Shown: positions 35,301-46,860 of the stretch, piece after piece
Layout: every line of letters starts with the position of its first letter
Position numbering within the stretch: the first letter of the stretch is position 1
NCBI GenBank assembly: GCA_964023205.1
Contig: OZ026847.1
Location: forward strand, 5,826,819-5,890,818
DNA length: 64,000 nt
From: Lutraria lutraria
Lineage: Eukaryota > Mollusca > Bivalvia > Venerida > Mactridae
Direction: 5' to 3'
Translations under genes and position numbers: made by a program
The notes under the pieces: model-generated
Databases searched by the model: none
What the model saw: only the letters and a program-made list of their open reading frames with translations
Told to the model about the DNA's origin: nothing

Positions 35301-38300
35301 TGGTTTTAATCTTCGGTATTGGCACTTTGATGCTGTGTTATATATATTCTTATTGTAAAATTAAAGACATGTGGGATGGTGGCCCAATTCTTCTTAATTA
35401 ATTATTGAATATAGATATTTTACAAAAAATCATACCCCAGTAAGTGTTTTTGGCAAGTTCAGTTTGAGTAGACATTCTAATTCAAAGTCCAATTAATACA
35501 AATTTGTTAAATCTGAGGGTAAGGAAATGCAGTAATATGGTCTTTATGTCCTGTTAATACAGAGGTCAGCTTGATCTGTTACATCAGTAAATGTTCACCA
35601 GAAAGTACTGTTCACTATGCATGACAATGCTCCAGAGAGAGCCCTGTGCATTACTAGAAGGAGAAGAAGAAAGTGGCTATAATTCACAATTGACCACTAA
35701 TTACAGGAAGGAACTATTCTCTAGTTTTGACAGTATTCTACTAGTATTTATAAATTATATGGTCATTTTTGGAGTATTTTTCAGTTACTTCTTGTGGAAT
35801 TTGAGGTCACTTTCTTATGAAACCATGTGTTCCTTTACTTTACCCCTGTTCATTTTATCTAAAAATATGACTTACAATTCCTGTTTTTCAGAACGAGAGC
35901 AACTTATTCGCTATAAGTTCAAATGGACCGATGCTGACACTGACCCTATGGATAATAAATTAACAAAAGAAGAATTCTTGGCATTCAGACATCCAGAACA
36001 AAGTGAACAAGCTCTGGACAATATGGTGAAAACTATTATGGGAGCGTTAGGTATATTCTTACTCAGCTTGATCACATTGCTTTATAAACCTTACCATCTA
36101 CATAAATCTATATAAATTTTAATCTAACATTTAAATCTAGGAAGGGCATTTTTGTTGGGACTCAGAGTATGTGAAGTTAATGTCTTTGATTTTTTTGCTT
36201 GTAATAAGTTAGTGATATATTGAACTGCTAGTTGATTGGTATGTTCATTTTCTGTCTGAATGCTATGGTTTTTTTTCGGGATGATATGAAAAATTCCTCA
36301 GCAGTTTAATTGTATTTTTCATGAAGACACTTTTAGCACCAAAGATTGTAAAACATTTCTGTAGAATAGCTTTTTGTCTTTTAACCGTCATGATCAAGGT
36401 TTTAACATATAACTAAGTGTTAGGAGGATATGAATAGTCTGCAGGGTTTTTTCTGGTATTTTGGGAATATGACCCATACCCTTGGGATTTGGAATTTCTG
36501 CAGTGTTTTAATAAAAATTGGAAAAAATGTATAACTACAATGTTTGCAATGTTCAACTTATTCTACTTTTTCTCCCTCCATAAATCAGTTGTAGAATAAG
36601 GTATTTACTACCAATAGTTATGTTAATGAACAAAAAATGAAAAAAAAATTGGGGGGGGGGCAGTTTGGGAACTTTTGTCTGTGAGTTGGGAAAAAAAGAT
36701 ACTATTTTCTATTGGGAATATGACCGAATTTTGGCTATAAAATTGCCCCCCAAAAATCCCTTGAGTCTGTCATTTATTTCCTCTGGATCTTATTTTCCAT
36801 TTTTCCTCTTAAGTCGATAAAACTCTAATTTTTCACTCACTTAGATAAAGATAGTAATTCAGAACTAACTGAAGAAGAGTTTATAACATTACCACTGGAA
36901 AATGTTGATGACGAGGAACAGAAAGAACTAGATAAGGCATGGCAGAAAGAAAGAAGTGAAGAATTTACAAAACAAATTGATTCCAATCATGATGGACACG
37001 TCACCATGAAAGAGTTAAAGGTAGAAATAGTGTTATCTTTTGTTCTATACCCATTTATTCAAGCTTTGATGTGAAAAAATAGCATTCTTGAATCTGCCTG
37101 TTGGACACATCATGAAGGTATTTTAATGAGTGTGTTACTTCTCTTGTTATGGATAAAATGTTTTCGTTTTTATGCCCCCCGCCATTGGAAGAATGGTAGA
37201 AGGGCATGAAGTCTCACCCCTGTCTGTCTGTCCTTCCGTACAAACAAATTGGGTTTAGGTGACGTTAGGGTTAGGACTCTTTGTTCAACCGGAGTCACTT
37301 AAAGAAATGTCCATAAGTGGATTTATGTGGCTAAAATCGGGTTTATGTGGCTAAATTTTAACATGGGAAAGCCACTTAAGTATCCTATCGTTAGTATGTC
37401 TGTCTTTCCGTCCGTCTGTTCAGATTTTGGTTTCCGATCAATAACTCTAGAAATATTTCACGGATTGGTTTCATATTTTGTGTGAAGGTGTATAATAATA
37501 AAATACAGTCAATTTAGATATCAGGTAAAATAAAAAAAATTCACAGGAGTTATGGCCCCTTTTGACTTAAATCTTATCCTAATATAGGTTTCCGATCAAT
37601 AACTCAAGAAATATTTCATGGATTGATTTCATAATTTACACAAAAGTGTATATCAATAAAATACTGGCCTATTTCAATCCTGAATAAAATAAAAAATGTT
37701 TTTATTTTTATGCCCCTGCCATTCAAGGAATGCTGGAAGGGCATCAAGTATTACCCCTGTACATCCTTTCGTCTTTCTGTCCGTCTGTTCAGATTTGGAT
37801 TCCGATCAATAACTCTTGAAATATTTCATGGATTAGTTTCATAATTATTTTACATGGAGGTGTGTAATAATGAAACACAGGTCAAATTTGATTTCTTGTA
37901 AAATCCAAACATTTTCACATGAATTATGGCCCCTTTTTGGCTAAGCTCTCAGCGGAGGCATTCGTGTCCTGCAGACACATTTCGAATTCAAATTATGTGG
38001 CTGTATTGTAAACTGTGTGAAATATGTATCGTTGACTTTAATGAATGATTGATAAATTTACAAATCAAAATTACATTCAGTGTAACAATAATGACTGTGA
38101 ACCAGTCTACACAGTTTCTCCTCTTTACTAAACTAATGAGCGTCACTGTGCATATTTATCTCCCCTGTAAGAAAAAAGCATTCAACCTAGCAACCTATGT
38201 CATTGTCTATACAATATGTATAATTTTGTTTATATTTTCAGGCCTACATTGATCCAAGAAATCCAGACAATGCCAAGTCAGATACTAAATCTATAATTGA

Positions 38301-38418
38301 AGAAATTGACGATAATGATGATCAGTGTGTATCATGGAAAGAGATTGAAGCACATAAAGATATGTTTGTACAGAGTAAACTTGTCAACATGAGACGCATT
38401 CTTCACGATGAGTTCTAG
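32084..38418 (+). CDS. SDF4: 45-kDa calcium-binding protein / stromal cell-derived factor 4 (Cab45), complete
   Basis: Coding exons 32084-32385, 33039-33175, 34808-34921, 35892-36050, 36845-37020 and 38242-38418 join in frame (1065 nt, 354 aa), close to the human protein (about 360 aa). Cab45 is a luminal Ca2+-binding CREC protein of the Golgi that drives Ca2+-dependent sorting of secretory cargo. Seen here: a signal peptide (1 to about 22), the family motif DHLDAVKLEQDG and EIFLG, then six EF-hands. Loops are D103-E114, D142-E153, a non-canonical third near D198-E212, D238-E249, D283-E294 and D319-E330. The C-terminus is HDEF, like the family's HEEF. Exon 1 starts at an acceptor (TTTGTTTTTCAG) four bases before the ATG, so a 5' UTR exon lies upstream. 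Assignment to SDF4 rather than reticulocalbin or calumenin rests on VDHL..VKLE.DG, DPDGDG.V.W.EY and HPE.S. Confidence 0.95.
33039..33175 (+). CDS. SDF4: SDF4 coding exon 2 (residues 101-146), EF-hand 1 and start of 2
   Basis: Loop 1 is DKDSDGKLCFGE. Loop 2 begins DPDGD, and the intron splits it just before its invariant Gly (147). Donor GTAAGT. Confidence 0.94.
33203..33380. mobile_element. Degenerate CAGTCAAACCTGTG MITE in SDF4 intron 2
   Basis: TGTCAACCTGTGAACAAAGA at the left and GACACAGGTTAAATG at the right, with the family's internal TGTTCACAGGGTGGCCTTTA. The outermost bases are eroded. Confidence 0.65.
34808..34921 (+). CDS. SDF4: SDF4 coding exon 3 (residues 147-184)
   Basis: Acceptor TTATTGCAG. 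Completes loop 2 (GLVDWKEYYLHFLLAKGY), then an acidic DYEDIDLDYE linker. Phase 1 donor GTATGA. Confidence 0.93.
34990..35213 (+). mobile_element. CAGTCTTC-family repeat in SDF4 intron 3
   Basis: CAGTCTTCATG, TTAAGCACTGGACCG, CAAATTTACTCAACC and CGGCCATTTTGGTGGAC match 50117-50407. It begins only 68 bp after the exon 3 donor. Confidence 0.65.
35892..36050 (+). CDS. SDF4: SDF4 coding exon 4 (residues 185-237), EF-hand 3
   Basis: Acceptor TTTTTCAG. WTDADTDPMDNKLTKEEFLA carries an insertion in the loop, as in vertebrate SDF4 EF3, so Ca2+ binding here is doubtful. FRHPEQSEQ matches the family's FLHPE.S. Confidence 0.94.
36442..36763. mobile_element. 322-bp TIR element, CAGGGTTTTT family, 6-bp TSD
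   Basis: Sister of 8124-8427. AGTCTG directly flanks both ends (36436-36441 and 36764-36769). It lies 81 bp upstream of SDF4 exon 5. Confidence 0.8.
36845..37020 (+). CDS. SDF4: SDF4 coding exon 5 (residues 238-296), EF-hands 4 and 5
   Basis: Acceptor TCACTTAG. Loops DKDSNSELTEEE (Ser rather than Gly at position 6) and DSNHDGHVTMKE. FITLPLENV matches the family's FISLPVGTV. Confidence 0.95.
37165..37990 (+). mobile_element. Dispersed 'TATGCCCC.GCCATT' repeat, two tandem-like copies
   Basis: Two related blocks start at about 37170 and 37710: TATGCCCC..GCCATT, then GAAGGGCAT, CTGTCCGTCTGTTCAGAT, CCGATCAATAACTC and GAAATATTTCA. No coding was seen. In SDF4 intron 5. Confidence 0.65.
38242..38418 (+). 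CDS. SDF4: SDF4 coding exon 6 (residues 297-354) and stop
   Basis: Acceptor ATATTTTCAG. YIDPRNPDNAKSDTK, EF-hand 6 loop DDNDDQCVSWKE, and the C-terminal ILHDEF before TAG. Confidence 0.95.
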   Translation, partial: AYIDPRNPDNAKSDTKSIIEEIDDNDDQCVSWKEIEAHKDMFVQSKLVNMRRILHDEF

Positions 38419-39535
38419 ATACATCTGTCTGTTGGATTAATCCACAGTCTTTTAATTGAGCATTGAAACAAAATGAAAATTATGTCAACATGAAAAATTC
38501 TAGAAAATCACATACTACATATCAACTTGTATTTTTTTTAATATATATATCTGTAAACTGAGCTTTGAAACAAAATAATGTGCTGTCAAGTGATATACAT
38601 TATAATAATTTTTGTCATTTTAGCTGTCACTTGCTCAGTGCGCATGAATTTTTATGCGGACATAAGCACTACATAACAAAACAGTTTAACTTGGTTTACA
38701 TTATTTGTCATAATAATTGGGACTTATCTTATAAAATTTGTACGAAGTTCTTTTTTATCACGGTTCAACTATCACTTGCACTTCCCTTCGAAAATATTTT
38801 TTTCTTATGTTCAAGATAAAATGTTTAAAGCTGCCAGTATTTTTTTGTAAATGTCTCACGACATAGTCTTTATGTTGGAATTGATAATAGCATAATGATT
38901 GGAAAAGTTTGCTCATAAGTCCAATTTCTGGCTTGTATTAATGGTAAGTCTCAATGTATTGCTCATTTATTATTATGCAGTGCCTCTAATGGTTAAAGGA
39001 TGGTTGAATAATTTTTTGGGTAAATTCGATTTTGGTCAAAGTAAGTTTGAGGTTACATGTATATGTAATTGGGTCAGTGTTTTGCCTCCTTGGTAAGTTT
39101 TTAGTTGTGAAAAAAGAAGCAATCAAAAAGAAATTCAAATTTTATTTTTCACTTATTTATCTTACATTACACTAAAATTCCTTTTGGTAAATTTTATTGC
39201 ATGTTGTAACATAATGTACTTCAAACATTCATTTTTGACAACTTGGAATAATTAATTAACCTGAAAGAATGAGAGATAGAGAGAAAGATCTACCGGTATT
39301 AGGATATGAATGTTGTCCTAATTGCTTTATATAATTTTTTTATTTTGCATCCACTGCTGTTTATTTATAAATTACAACAGGTATGTAAAACTGTACCTGT
39401 GTGATTGCATTATTTTAATTACTGATTGATAATGTTTACCAGTGTCAAATCTGGTATTCTCTGATGTGTTTCTAATACTAGTCATAATAATTGGGAGACC
39501 AATACTGTGTGGGGATAACAAAGTTCGGTATAATT
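38419..39535. other. SDF4 3' UTR / downstream DNA
   Basis: AT-rich, no gene seen. No convincing AATAAA close to the stop. If the 3' UTR is long, signals at 44337, 44342 or 44775 are candidates. Confidence 0.4.
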
Positions 39536-39830
39536 ATACCCTCGCAAACAAAGTTTGAGAGGGGGTATATTGGAGTCACTCTGTTCGTCGGTGTGTCGTC
39601 CGCATAAAGTTTGTGGAGCGAACTACTTACACATTCTTAAAGCGATTGCATGAAACTTCATGTATGTTATCACCATGAAGTGTAGATGTGCAAGACACAA
39701 TTTTCATGCCCAGCGATTCACTCATAGCAGAGTTATGTCCCCTTGAACTTAGCCCTATAGTGTGCTGTTGTATTCTTAGTGTCAAAGCGACGACGGGGGT
39801 ATTAGTCACCCCTGTGACAGCTCTAGTTAG
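39536..39830 (+). mobile_element. 'CGCAAACAAAGTTTGAGAGG' repeat, full-length copy
   Basis: Starts ATACCCTCGCAAACAAAG and ends GGGGGTATTAGTCACC..CTGTGACAGCTC. Nearly collinear with 61135-61453. No ORF with protein character. Confidence 0.75.
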
Positions 39831-39869
39831 GGTTTAATTGGCACAATTTTTATGGTATATATTCACATA

Positions 39870-39973
39870 CAGTCAAACCTGTGAACAAAGGCCACCCTTG
39901 GAAAAGACAAGAAGTGGTCTTTATTCACAGAGTAGTCTTTATTTGGAGGTTGCCACTAACACAGGTTTGACTG
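39870..39973. mobile_element. 104-bp MITE with perfect CAGTCAAACCTGTG ends and TA flanks
   Basis: The best-preserved member of the family: TA-CAGTCAAACCTGTG...CACAGGTTTGACTG-TA (there is a one-base A insertion in the right arm's spacer). Tc1/mariner-type by CAGT termini and TA target. Confidence 0.85.
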
Positions 39974-40686
39974 TATTTAATCATGCATTGTATAGACATT
40001 TTAGACGCAAGCACGCCAGTGTTAAGCCATCCTTATGGTGTACCAGATCCCTATTCTCATATTGCTTAATATTTCAGCATAATTAGTTTTCTTTAAAATT
40101 ATATAGTAATATTATAATTCTTATTATGATAGTATAGTTTTATTATAATGACTAACATTTTTTTCTATTTAATGATGAGAAAACAGTCAATATTAAGATG
40201 TCCTCAGGAAGCAAATGAACTAGTCTCATTATGGGGATGTTCTCATTTACTAGTTGACATATGGAAGGAATTTTAAAAACTACCAAAATAAGTCGTCTGT
40301 AAAATGAGATGGTCTTTTGATTAATGTGATCACTGAGTGATATTTTTCTGTGTTAGCTATTCTTATTTATAGTAAGTATTGTCAGACATCTTTATTTATG
40401 TAAATTAGTTTAACACATCCATTTACAAGTGGCCATGAAGAATCTGATGTGCTCTGACTTTGAAACAAACTTTTCCAATGAACTGTGTTTTTAATTTCAT
40501 ACATGCAGATGTTGCTATTTGGGTCATATCAATTATCAATGTATGACAAGGAAATCATTTTGTGCTGTCTGATATACAGAGGCCTCATTTGTGTAGTTAT
40601 TTCAGAAAATGGTAGTACTAGGGCGTGTGCGAGTATTCTAGTATAACCTTGTTTTTTAACATGAAGTATATTCTTTGTTCTTAAAA

Positions 40687-41025
40687 ATCCCTTTTCTCAG
40701 AATATATATTGTCTCATCATGGACTTCTTTGTTTGCCAAGATATCCAATTAGATCTTTAAATGATGGGTCACAGGCTTAAACCAGAATATGGTGCTGGTA
40801 AACTCATTAATTAGAAGAGAGTTAGTAAAAATTGAAGCCATAGAACAATTTATATTGATTAACTTCATTACTAGTATTTCTGAAAGAAAATTAAATTTAG
40901 CTGTCTTCAGGACTGCAATGTTGAAGTTTTAGATGGGTTACTTAATAAAAAAAGATTTGTGATTCGATTTTTTGAATTGTAAGTGTTGAATTGTGGATTC
41001 ATGACCCTCGGATCGCCACTTACCC
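40687..41025 (+). repeat. About 340-bp dispersed repeat (sense copy)
   Basis: Inverted, diverged copy of 48348-48680. Shared words include GTCTCATCATGGACTT, TTTGTTTGCCAAGA, ATATTGATTAAC-like, CAGGACTGCAATGTTGA, AGATGGGTTACTT and GATCGCCACTTACCC. Confidence 0.75.
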
Positions 41026-43770
41026 AACAATCCAAGGCCCTAGGTACTGTCAAATAATAAGACTCTGATGAAGATAAAGTTATACTTCATGCACATCTCG
41101 AAAACGTGGATCAAAACAATCAGGTTTGAAAAAAATCTAATGAACGAATAAAATATTTGTGTGTGATAAAGAAAAATAAAATAATTGGGTCTGATAAAGA
41201 AAAATAAGATATAATTGGGTCTGATAGAATTCCTCTAAGTGACTATGTTAACATTTATGGTCCATTATGGAGTATATATTCCCTGAGTGATAATACTGTA
41301 TCATGTATGAAAATGTATATTATATATTGGACACAAACTTTGTCTCTGTTATTACTATAAGGTTATAACCTATTGTACACATGTATACATGTTTCTAATT
41401 TGCTGTACAGATGGGATGTTATAGGTTGGCTTACCTCTATACAATTGTTAAGATAATTTATACATATATTATGCATATTTTTACTTGTATAATCCATTTG
41501 TTTATGATATCATAGCTTGATAATTAACTTATTAAATACATTTTTTGTTTTCTTTTTAAGTATTTGTTCTAATGTATATATAACTTACATGAATAATTGA
41601 TAGTCATTTTGTTATTTTGATTTTGTTTTGATGTAATTTGTATATAAAAGCTATCAAATTGATATCATTTATGATTATTTAAGAAATCCATTGAATTTAA
41701 CGCATACTGAAGGATTGATGATTTCCAGATTGTAATTATGTTATTAACGGTAACCCTTCCTAAAAAAATTAAGGGGTGTATAGTAACGATCTCCGTCTAT
41801 ACATACTTGTGTCTTGGTGTGAATCTCATTCTAACTGTTCAGACGTTTAAGTTTCAATTTTTGCCCTAATAAAGCATGCCCAAAGTTATTGAAGGAACAT
41901 AATTTAAGAAATTTTTAAACAGTTTTTTAAGGGAATTCTGGTTACTAGTATTAGATTGGTGAATGTCACCAGGTGGGCAAATCTGGTGGGTGGGCAATCA
42001 CCATTTCTTTAGTGCACAACTCCTCCTATATTTCTCAAGGCATTTCAACCAAAATTTCACAAGACTGTTATTGTCATCAAGTTTCCCAGTGCAAGTTGTT
42101 GGGGTTTTGTATTTTGATCTATTTAGGTAGATTTACGACTCTTTGTTTATTTTGTGTCCATATTTTTGTCTGTGCACAACTAGTACACTAACCAAGGGAT
42201 TTCGATCAAACTGTCTTAGAAGTATTGTCATTAAGTGACCCAGCATGTATTATTACGGTTCAATGGATGATAGTAATTATTGAAAAAATATTCATCCTGC
42301 ATTTGACATGCAACAAAATATTTATTGCAATACCTTTCAGAACTAAGCTTTGATTCTCAACTTTTACCTACAAATTATTGATGTTGTGTACTGCTTGTTT
42401 AAAAAAAAATCAAAACATTTTCACTTTTTCAATCATATAAAATTTAAGTTGGCAGACTGTTGTCAACAATCTATTTCTGATAGATATCTTCGGTTTCAGA
42501 TGAGCTGTTCAAATCAAACATGTGCATGTCATTAGCGAAGTCATTAGCGAAGTGGTCCCACTGTTTGACTGAAGGTAGGAATGGGGTAGGAGTTGGGAGA
42601 ATAAAACCTGGTGATTAATTGTTCATAGCAATCATTCCTGTATTTATTTAAAAGCAGTGTGTGTATGTGTGAATGTGAAACATGTATGTGTTAGATATTT
42701 GATATGTTAAACATATTAATGTGGTTTTCTTAGTTTAAATAGACTTGATATTTACTAAAAGGCATTATCAATTTAGGTGTTTCGGCCCTCGGCTCAGCAC
42801 ATGTTCTTGGCAGAGATGCTTTACATGTATTATGAAATATAGAGTCCCTGGCCCCAGTTTCCAAACAAAATTGAGTAGAAACTCAAAAAAAGACTCAAGT
42901 GTTTTTTCTGTCTCAAAATATTGTGTATTTGACCAAAAATGTTACCTTATATACTAAGAACATGTCAAACATACCAGCATGAAGTATTGTTAGTCTGGCA
43001 GACAAATTAAGTCTCAAAACTCTATTTTCATTTGAGTCAAAAGTCAAATCACCAATAACAGAGTCAAATCAATTTTACTGAATTATACCATATTGAGAGA
43101 TTATAACTTGGTTGAAATTGTTGGAAATCGTTGTTGTACCATCTTTGTACCTTCTTTTAATATTACATTCTGAATGACAAACAATTAAACAGAGAATAGT
43201 TTGATTTTATAAAAAAGTTGAGTTTGGGCCTGTTCTCATGTTGACTGAAGACATTGCATTACGATCATTTGTCCTCAACTTCTTATATTTTAAGTATGTT
43301 ACTGGGACAAAGTCTTAAAAAACAAGTTGTTTAACTTTCTGTTTGTAAATATCACATAATAAATGCTGTTGAAGGCACATGCTTAACCCAATAAAATTAG
43401 TTTGTGTATTTTTTTTTATAATATACCATTGTATTGTACTTTTTTAAAACTTAACAATATTGTCCTGTTTTTTTTCTATGTGTCAGTAATAACTATGTGC
43501 ATAATAAGTATTTACATGAAGTGTGGTATTAAATGATTGGTCTTGTTGAATAAGAAGTAATATATATATATGTATATATATATATATATCAATTATTTAC
43601 ATCTGAATCATTTAGAGTGTTACTATGCAAACTGTGTTTAGTTGCTATTCCATCATCACATTCTACCAATTTAATGTGGTCTTGTATACATGTGTTACAT
43701 ATTAAAATTCTGGAGCATACAAAAAACCCACCTGACTAAATACATATACTTATTCACCATAATAATTAAT
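41026..43770. other. Intergenic DNA, no gene seen
   Basis: AT-rich with microsatellite (TA)n at about 43560-43590 and a short direct repeat GTCATTAGCGAAGT at 42530-42552. No coding or RNA gene signal. Confidence 0.5.
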
Positions 43771-44190
43771 TTAGGGCTGAGTATCGATAAAAATTTGATG
43801 TTCTATAATGAAATAAAATCCGAAATACTGAGAAACATTGACTGTACTGGCACAGGTTCTTGACACAAGCTCAAATTTTGGCTGCATAGGCTATTTATAT
43901 ACCTAAAAATAATGGAAGGTACCTAATGTTAATTCAACAGGCTAGCTAAACACTCATGCTGAACTGCAATTAAAACTATTTTCTTCTTGTGGTTGACAGC
44001 AGGTAGGTTTTATATATGTGTCACAACTTTTATATGACGAAAATTCACAAAATACGGTCCAAAACATGTTTTTAAAATCCTTTTTTTTTTTATCGATATT
44101 TGTTTGATACATTAACATTTGATACGATATATCAACCGAACCCTATATACCGGTTTTCGATACGATACATGAACTGGTACTCAGCCCTAA
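43771..44190. mobile_element. 420-bp hAT-like MITE, TTAGGGCTGAGTA termini
   Basis: TTAGGGCTGAGTA at the left and TACTCAGCCCTAA at the right. ATCGATA-type subterminal sequences face each other. TAGGGCTG termini are typical of non-autonomous hAT elements; AT-rich flanks prevent a sure target duplication. Confidence 0.75.
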
Positions 44191-45209
44191 TAATTATGTA
44201 TTCCGATTTAAATTTTTGTAATCTCACTGTATTTAACTCCTTACAGTTTTACTTACATGTACATCCTGGTATACTATTCTGTATGTTGAATTCATATTGT
44301 ACACTCATTTCATATGTATATAATTATGCTGAATGAAATAAAATAAATTTGATATACAAATTTTTATTAATTTTAAAAATGTATTGTTTCAACATATCGA
44401 TAGAGGGCCTTAATTGGTCAGTAGCATGTAATAGTAATTAATGTAAAAATACATATTTATTTACTCAGTTAAGAATTTTAATTGATTTACAGGAGTTAGC
44501 ATGAATGAATTTTTACAACCTACTCATATTTTTTTTATTGATATTGATTTTAGTAATTTTTGTGAATTTGAATTATAATACTAGTATATCTGCTATTTTC
44601 AATTTTCACAGGTTATGAAAGTATCTGTTAGATTATAATTGTTAAGTCTATCTTATCAGTTTGTCAGATCTATGTGTGTACATGTATGTGGCTTGTCTGT
44701 TTTAAGGATTTTATTAATTTATTTTATGAATTTTAAGTATTTCACAATGTATTTTTCTGTAAATTTGGGTAAAAAATAAACTATTTATTATAAAATATTT
44801 GTGTTTGTAATCTTGTTTTGTCTCATGTCAAGTTAATAAACAGAACCACACTACAATACTGTTATTGATTCAAGACAAAGGGAAATATTACCATAGTTTC
44901 ATTGTCATAATCTGATTGTCAGTTATTTTATGCTTTAAATATTTGTCAGACACACCTACTGAATTCTTGCTGCCACTTAGAGACAGGTCAAATGAAGTGT
45001 CTGGATTGTTAATTTGTGACTCTTCATGAATGTTTCTATTTTGTTTGCATTGAAATAATATGCCATATTTTTAATTGTGATAAATTTCTTGAACTGGTTC
45101 AATTTACTTTTGATAATTAGCCTTTTAATCTAATTGGTGAATTTAGTAAAACAATTGAGTTTCATTTTCTAATGATTTTTTTTTTTGTTTTGTTTGTTTA
45201 TATAAAATT
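44191..45209. other. Intergenic DNA, no gene seen
   Basis: Very AT-rich. Contains AATAAA at 44337, 44342 and 44775. The last lies within AAAAAATAAACTATTTATT and could end a long SDF4 transcript. Confidence 0.4.
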
Positions 45210-45441
45210 TTACGCCCCTTTTCAGCATTCAGTGTCATATGTGAGGCAGACAGTTTACCTTAATCATTGCTCCTGTGAGGAACCGGTACTAGACTCCCTT
45301 CCTCCGTAAGCAACTGCCTACTTTCTTACATAAAGAGACATGGTCAGTAGTGGGGCTAGAACCCTTGACCCTCTATCAGTGAGAGGTTACAGTGATGTGA
45401 AGGTAGTGACCTTCACCACTCGACCATTGAGGCAGGTCTTC
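45210..45441 (-). repeat. tRNA-derived SINE (antisense copy)
   Basis: On the minus strand: CAATGGTCGAGTGGTGAAGG (box A) and GGGTTCTAGCCC (box B with one change), then the same body as 8657-8893 (GGCAGTTGCTTACGGAGG, GGTTCCTCACAGGAG). Confidence 0.8.
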
Positions 45442-45778
45442 TAATGATGTGTCCAAGCTGACTTCACCCATGTTTATAATAAGTGACCGATATCTTAAGA
45501 GATAATTGTAACAAACTTGGATGACATATTGTATATTAGTAAAATTTGTTTTATGGCCCTGAGCTTCTGATCAAGAAGGTGGCCCTTATGGCTGAAACTG
45601 GCGCAGGGATAAATTGATCACATTATTGGATCAACATGTCACACTTTGCCAGATGTGTATTATTTCTTATCATGTATAATAATCTAGTGTGCAAATAGAT
45701 GTACATGTATTAGGTTGTAAACAAAGACCTGATCTATATACTAGAGGACAGTGGTTGTAGATTTGTTATCAGTCAAGT

Positions 45779-45820
45779 CAAGGACTTATATACATGTATA
45801 TACTGTATATAAGTCCTTGG
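45779..45820. repeat. 42-bp hairpin CAAGGACTTATATACA...TATATAAGTCCTTGG
   Basis: Arms pair over the outer 13-14 bp, with a TA-rich middle. About 940 bp upstream of the PLOD start. Confidence 0.9.
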
Positions 45821-46262
45821 TCAAGTGTTAACAAAACTTGCAGAATGTGTTTGTTCTTTGCATCATTTTAGTGGCTTTTGTTAAAAAAAATCCCCAACAA
45901 GACGTAACATAAGAATATGGCAAAGTGTTGTATACATAAATTCTGGGACACTATTGAAGATAATATTTGAGAATTAACACTTATCAAAATACACATTGTA
46001 CTGTAGGAACAAGACAGTATAGATATCTCTGTTGCAATATTGTGTTGTTGTACATCAACAAAATATGGTTTTATTATAAATTAATATTTTACAAAATCTT
46101 CAGATAAACATCTTATATTCAATTAGAGTTACGTACAGTATTCTAACTGTTGTTTGTACTGTTTTAAGACTGGGACTACAAAGGGAAAACAACTAACATC
46201 ACCATTTAGGCAATTTTTTTCGTCTTAGACAGGACCAGGGATATCCTGCCAGGACTTATAAT

Positions 46263-46290
46263 CAAAGACCTATACATATACAGGTCTTTG
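46263..46290. repeat. 28-bp hairpin CAAAGACCTATACATATACAGGTCTTTG
   Basis: Arms CAAAGACCT / AGGTCTTTG, the same outer sequence as the hairpins at 166 and 30696. About 470 bp upstream of the PLOD start. Confidence 0.9.
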
Positions 46291-46757
46291 AATATATCTT
46301 TATCTAGTTTTGTTCATGATCTTTTTATACAATGTTTTTTGGTCGGACTTACTTATGAGTCACTTATAAAGGAATGTTGTGATTTAATATAGCATCCCTG
46401 AATGAGTTAACCGTAGTACGTGACAGCACGCATCTTTAACTTTACAAGCTGGTACCCTGCAGTGACCAGATTGTTATCTATAATTCTGGAAACCAGCCAT
46501 CTGGTTCCGATTAACTGGTTCTCTATTTTGTATGCGCTTTTTAGAATAAGTACGTACAACGTGAGAACCAAACACTGTTTTGGATTGGGGTCAGATGTCA
46601 AGACTATCAAATTTCATGCTGTAAGCTCTGTAGAAGAAGCAGAACTTGTGATGTGGCAGTCGTAGCTGATGCTCGCTGAATTTTGGTTTCAAGACATACA
46701 GTTCTCTGTCGTCGTTCTTCAAATTCACGTTCGTACTGGTCAGCGAAAATACGCTGA
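46291..46757 (+). promoter_or_regulatory. Probable PLOD promoter / 5' UTR
   Basis: Upstream of the first ATG of the signal peptide. No TATA box at a useful position. Contains GTACGTGACAG (about 46418), an ACGT-core site. Transcription start not resolved. Confidence 0.35.
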
Positions 46758-46860
46758 ATGTTCGGATATATCATGGAACTTAATTATTTAGTGTGTCTTT
46801 TATTATTCTTGGTCTCTGCAACAGTTCCACAGACTTGCAGTGCCGGCGGGGGAAATGAAG
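46758..46860 (+). CDS. PLOD: PLOD coding exon 1 (residues 1-34), signal peptide
   Basis: [20 protein letters not shown] followed by [12 protein letters not shown]. Met6 is an alternative start. Donor GTGAGT, phase 1. Confidence 0.88.

Noticed and set aside
35591..36115. 174-aa single open frame on the + strand
   Set aside because: It reads through SDF4 intron 3 into exon 4 and out into intron 4. Only 35892-36050 is SDF4 coding.
1758..38418. An operon or trans-spliced cluster of the + strand genes
   Set aside because: Genes are 8-23 kb apart, separated by an opposite-strand gene pair, with separate promoter-like regions.
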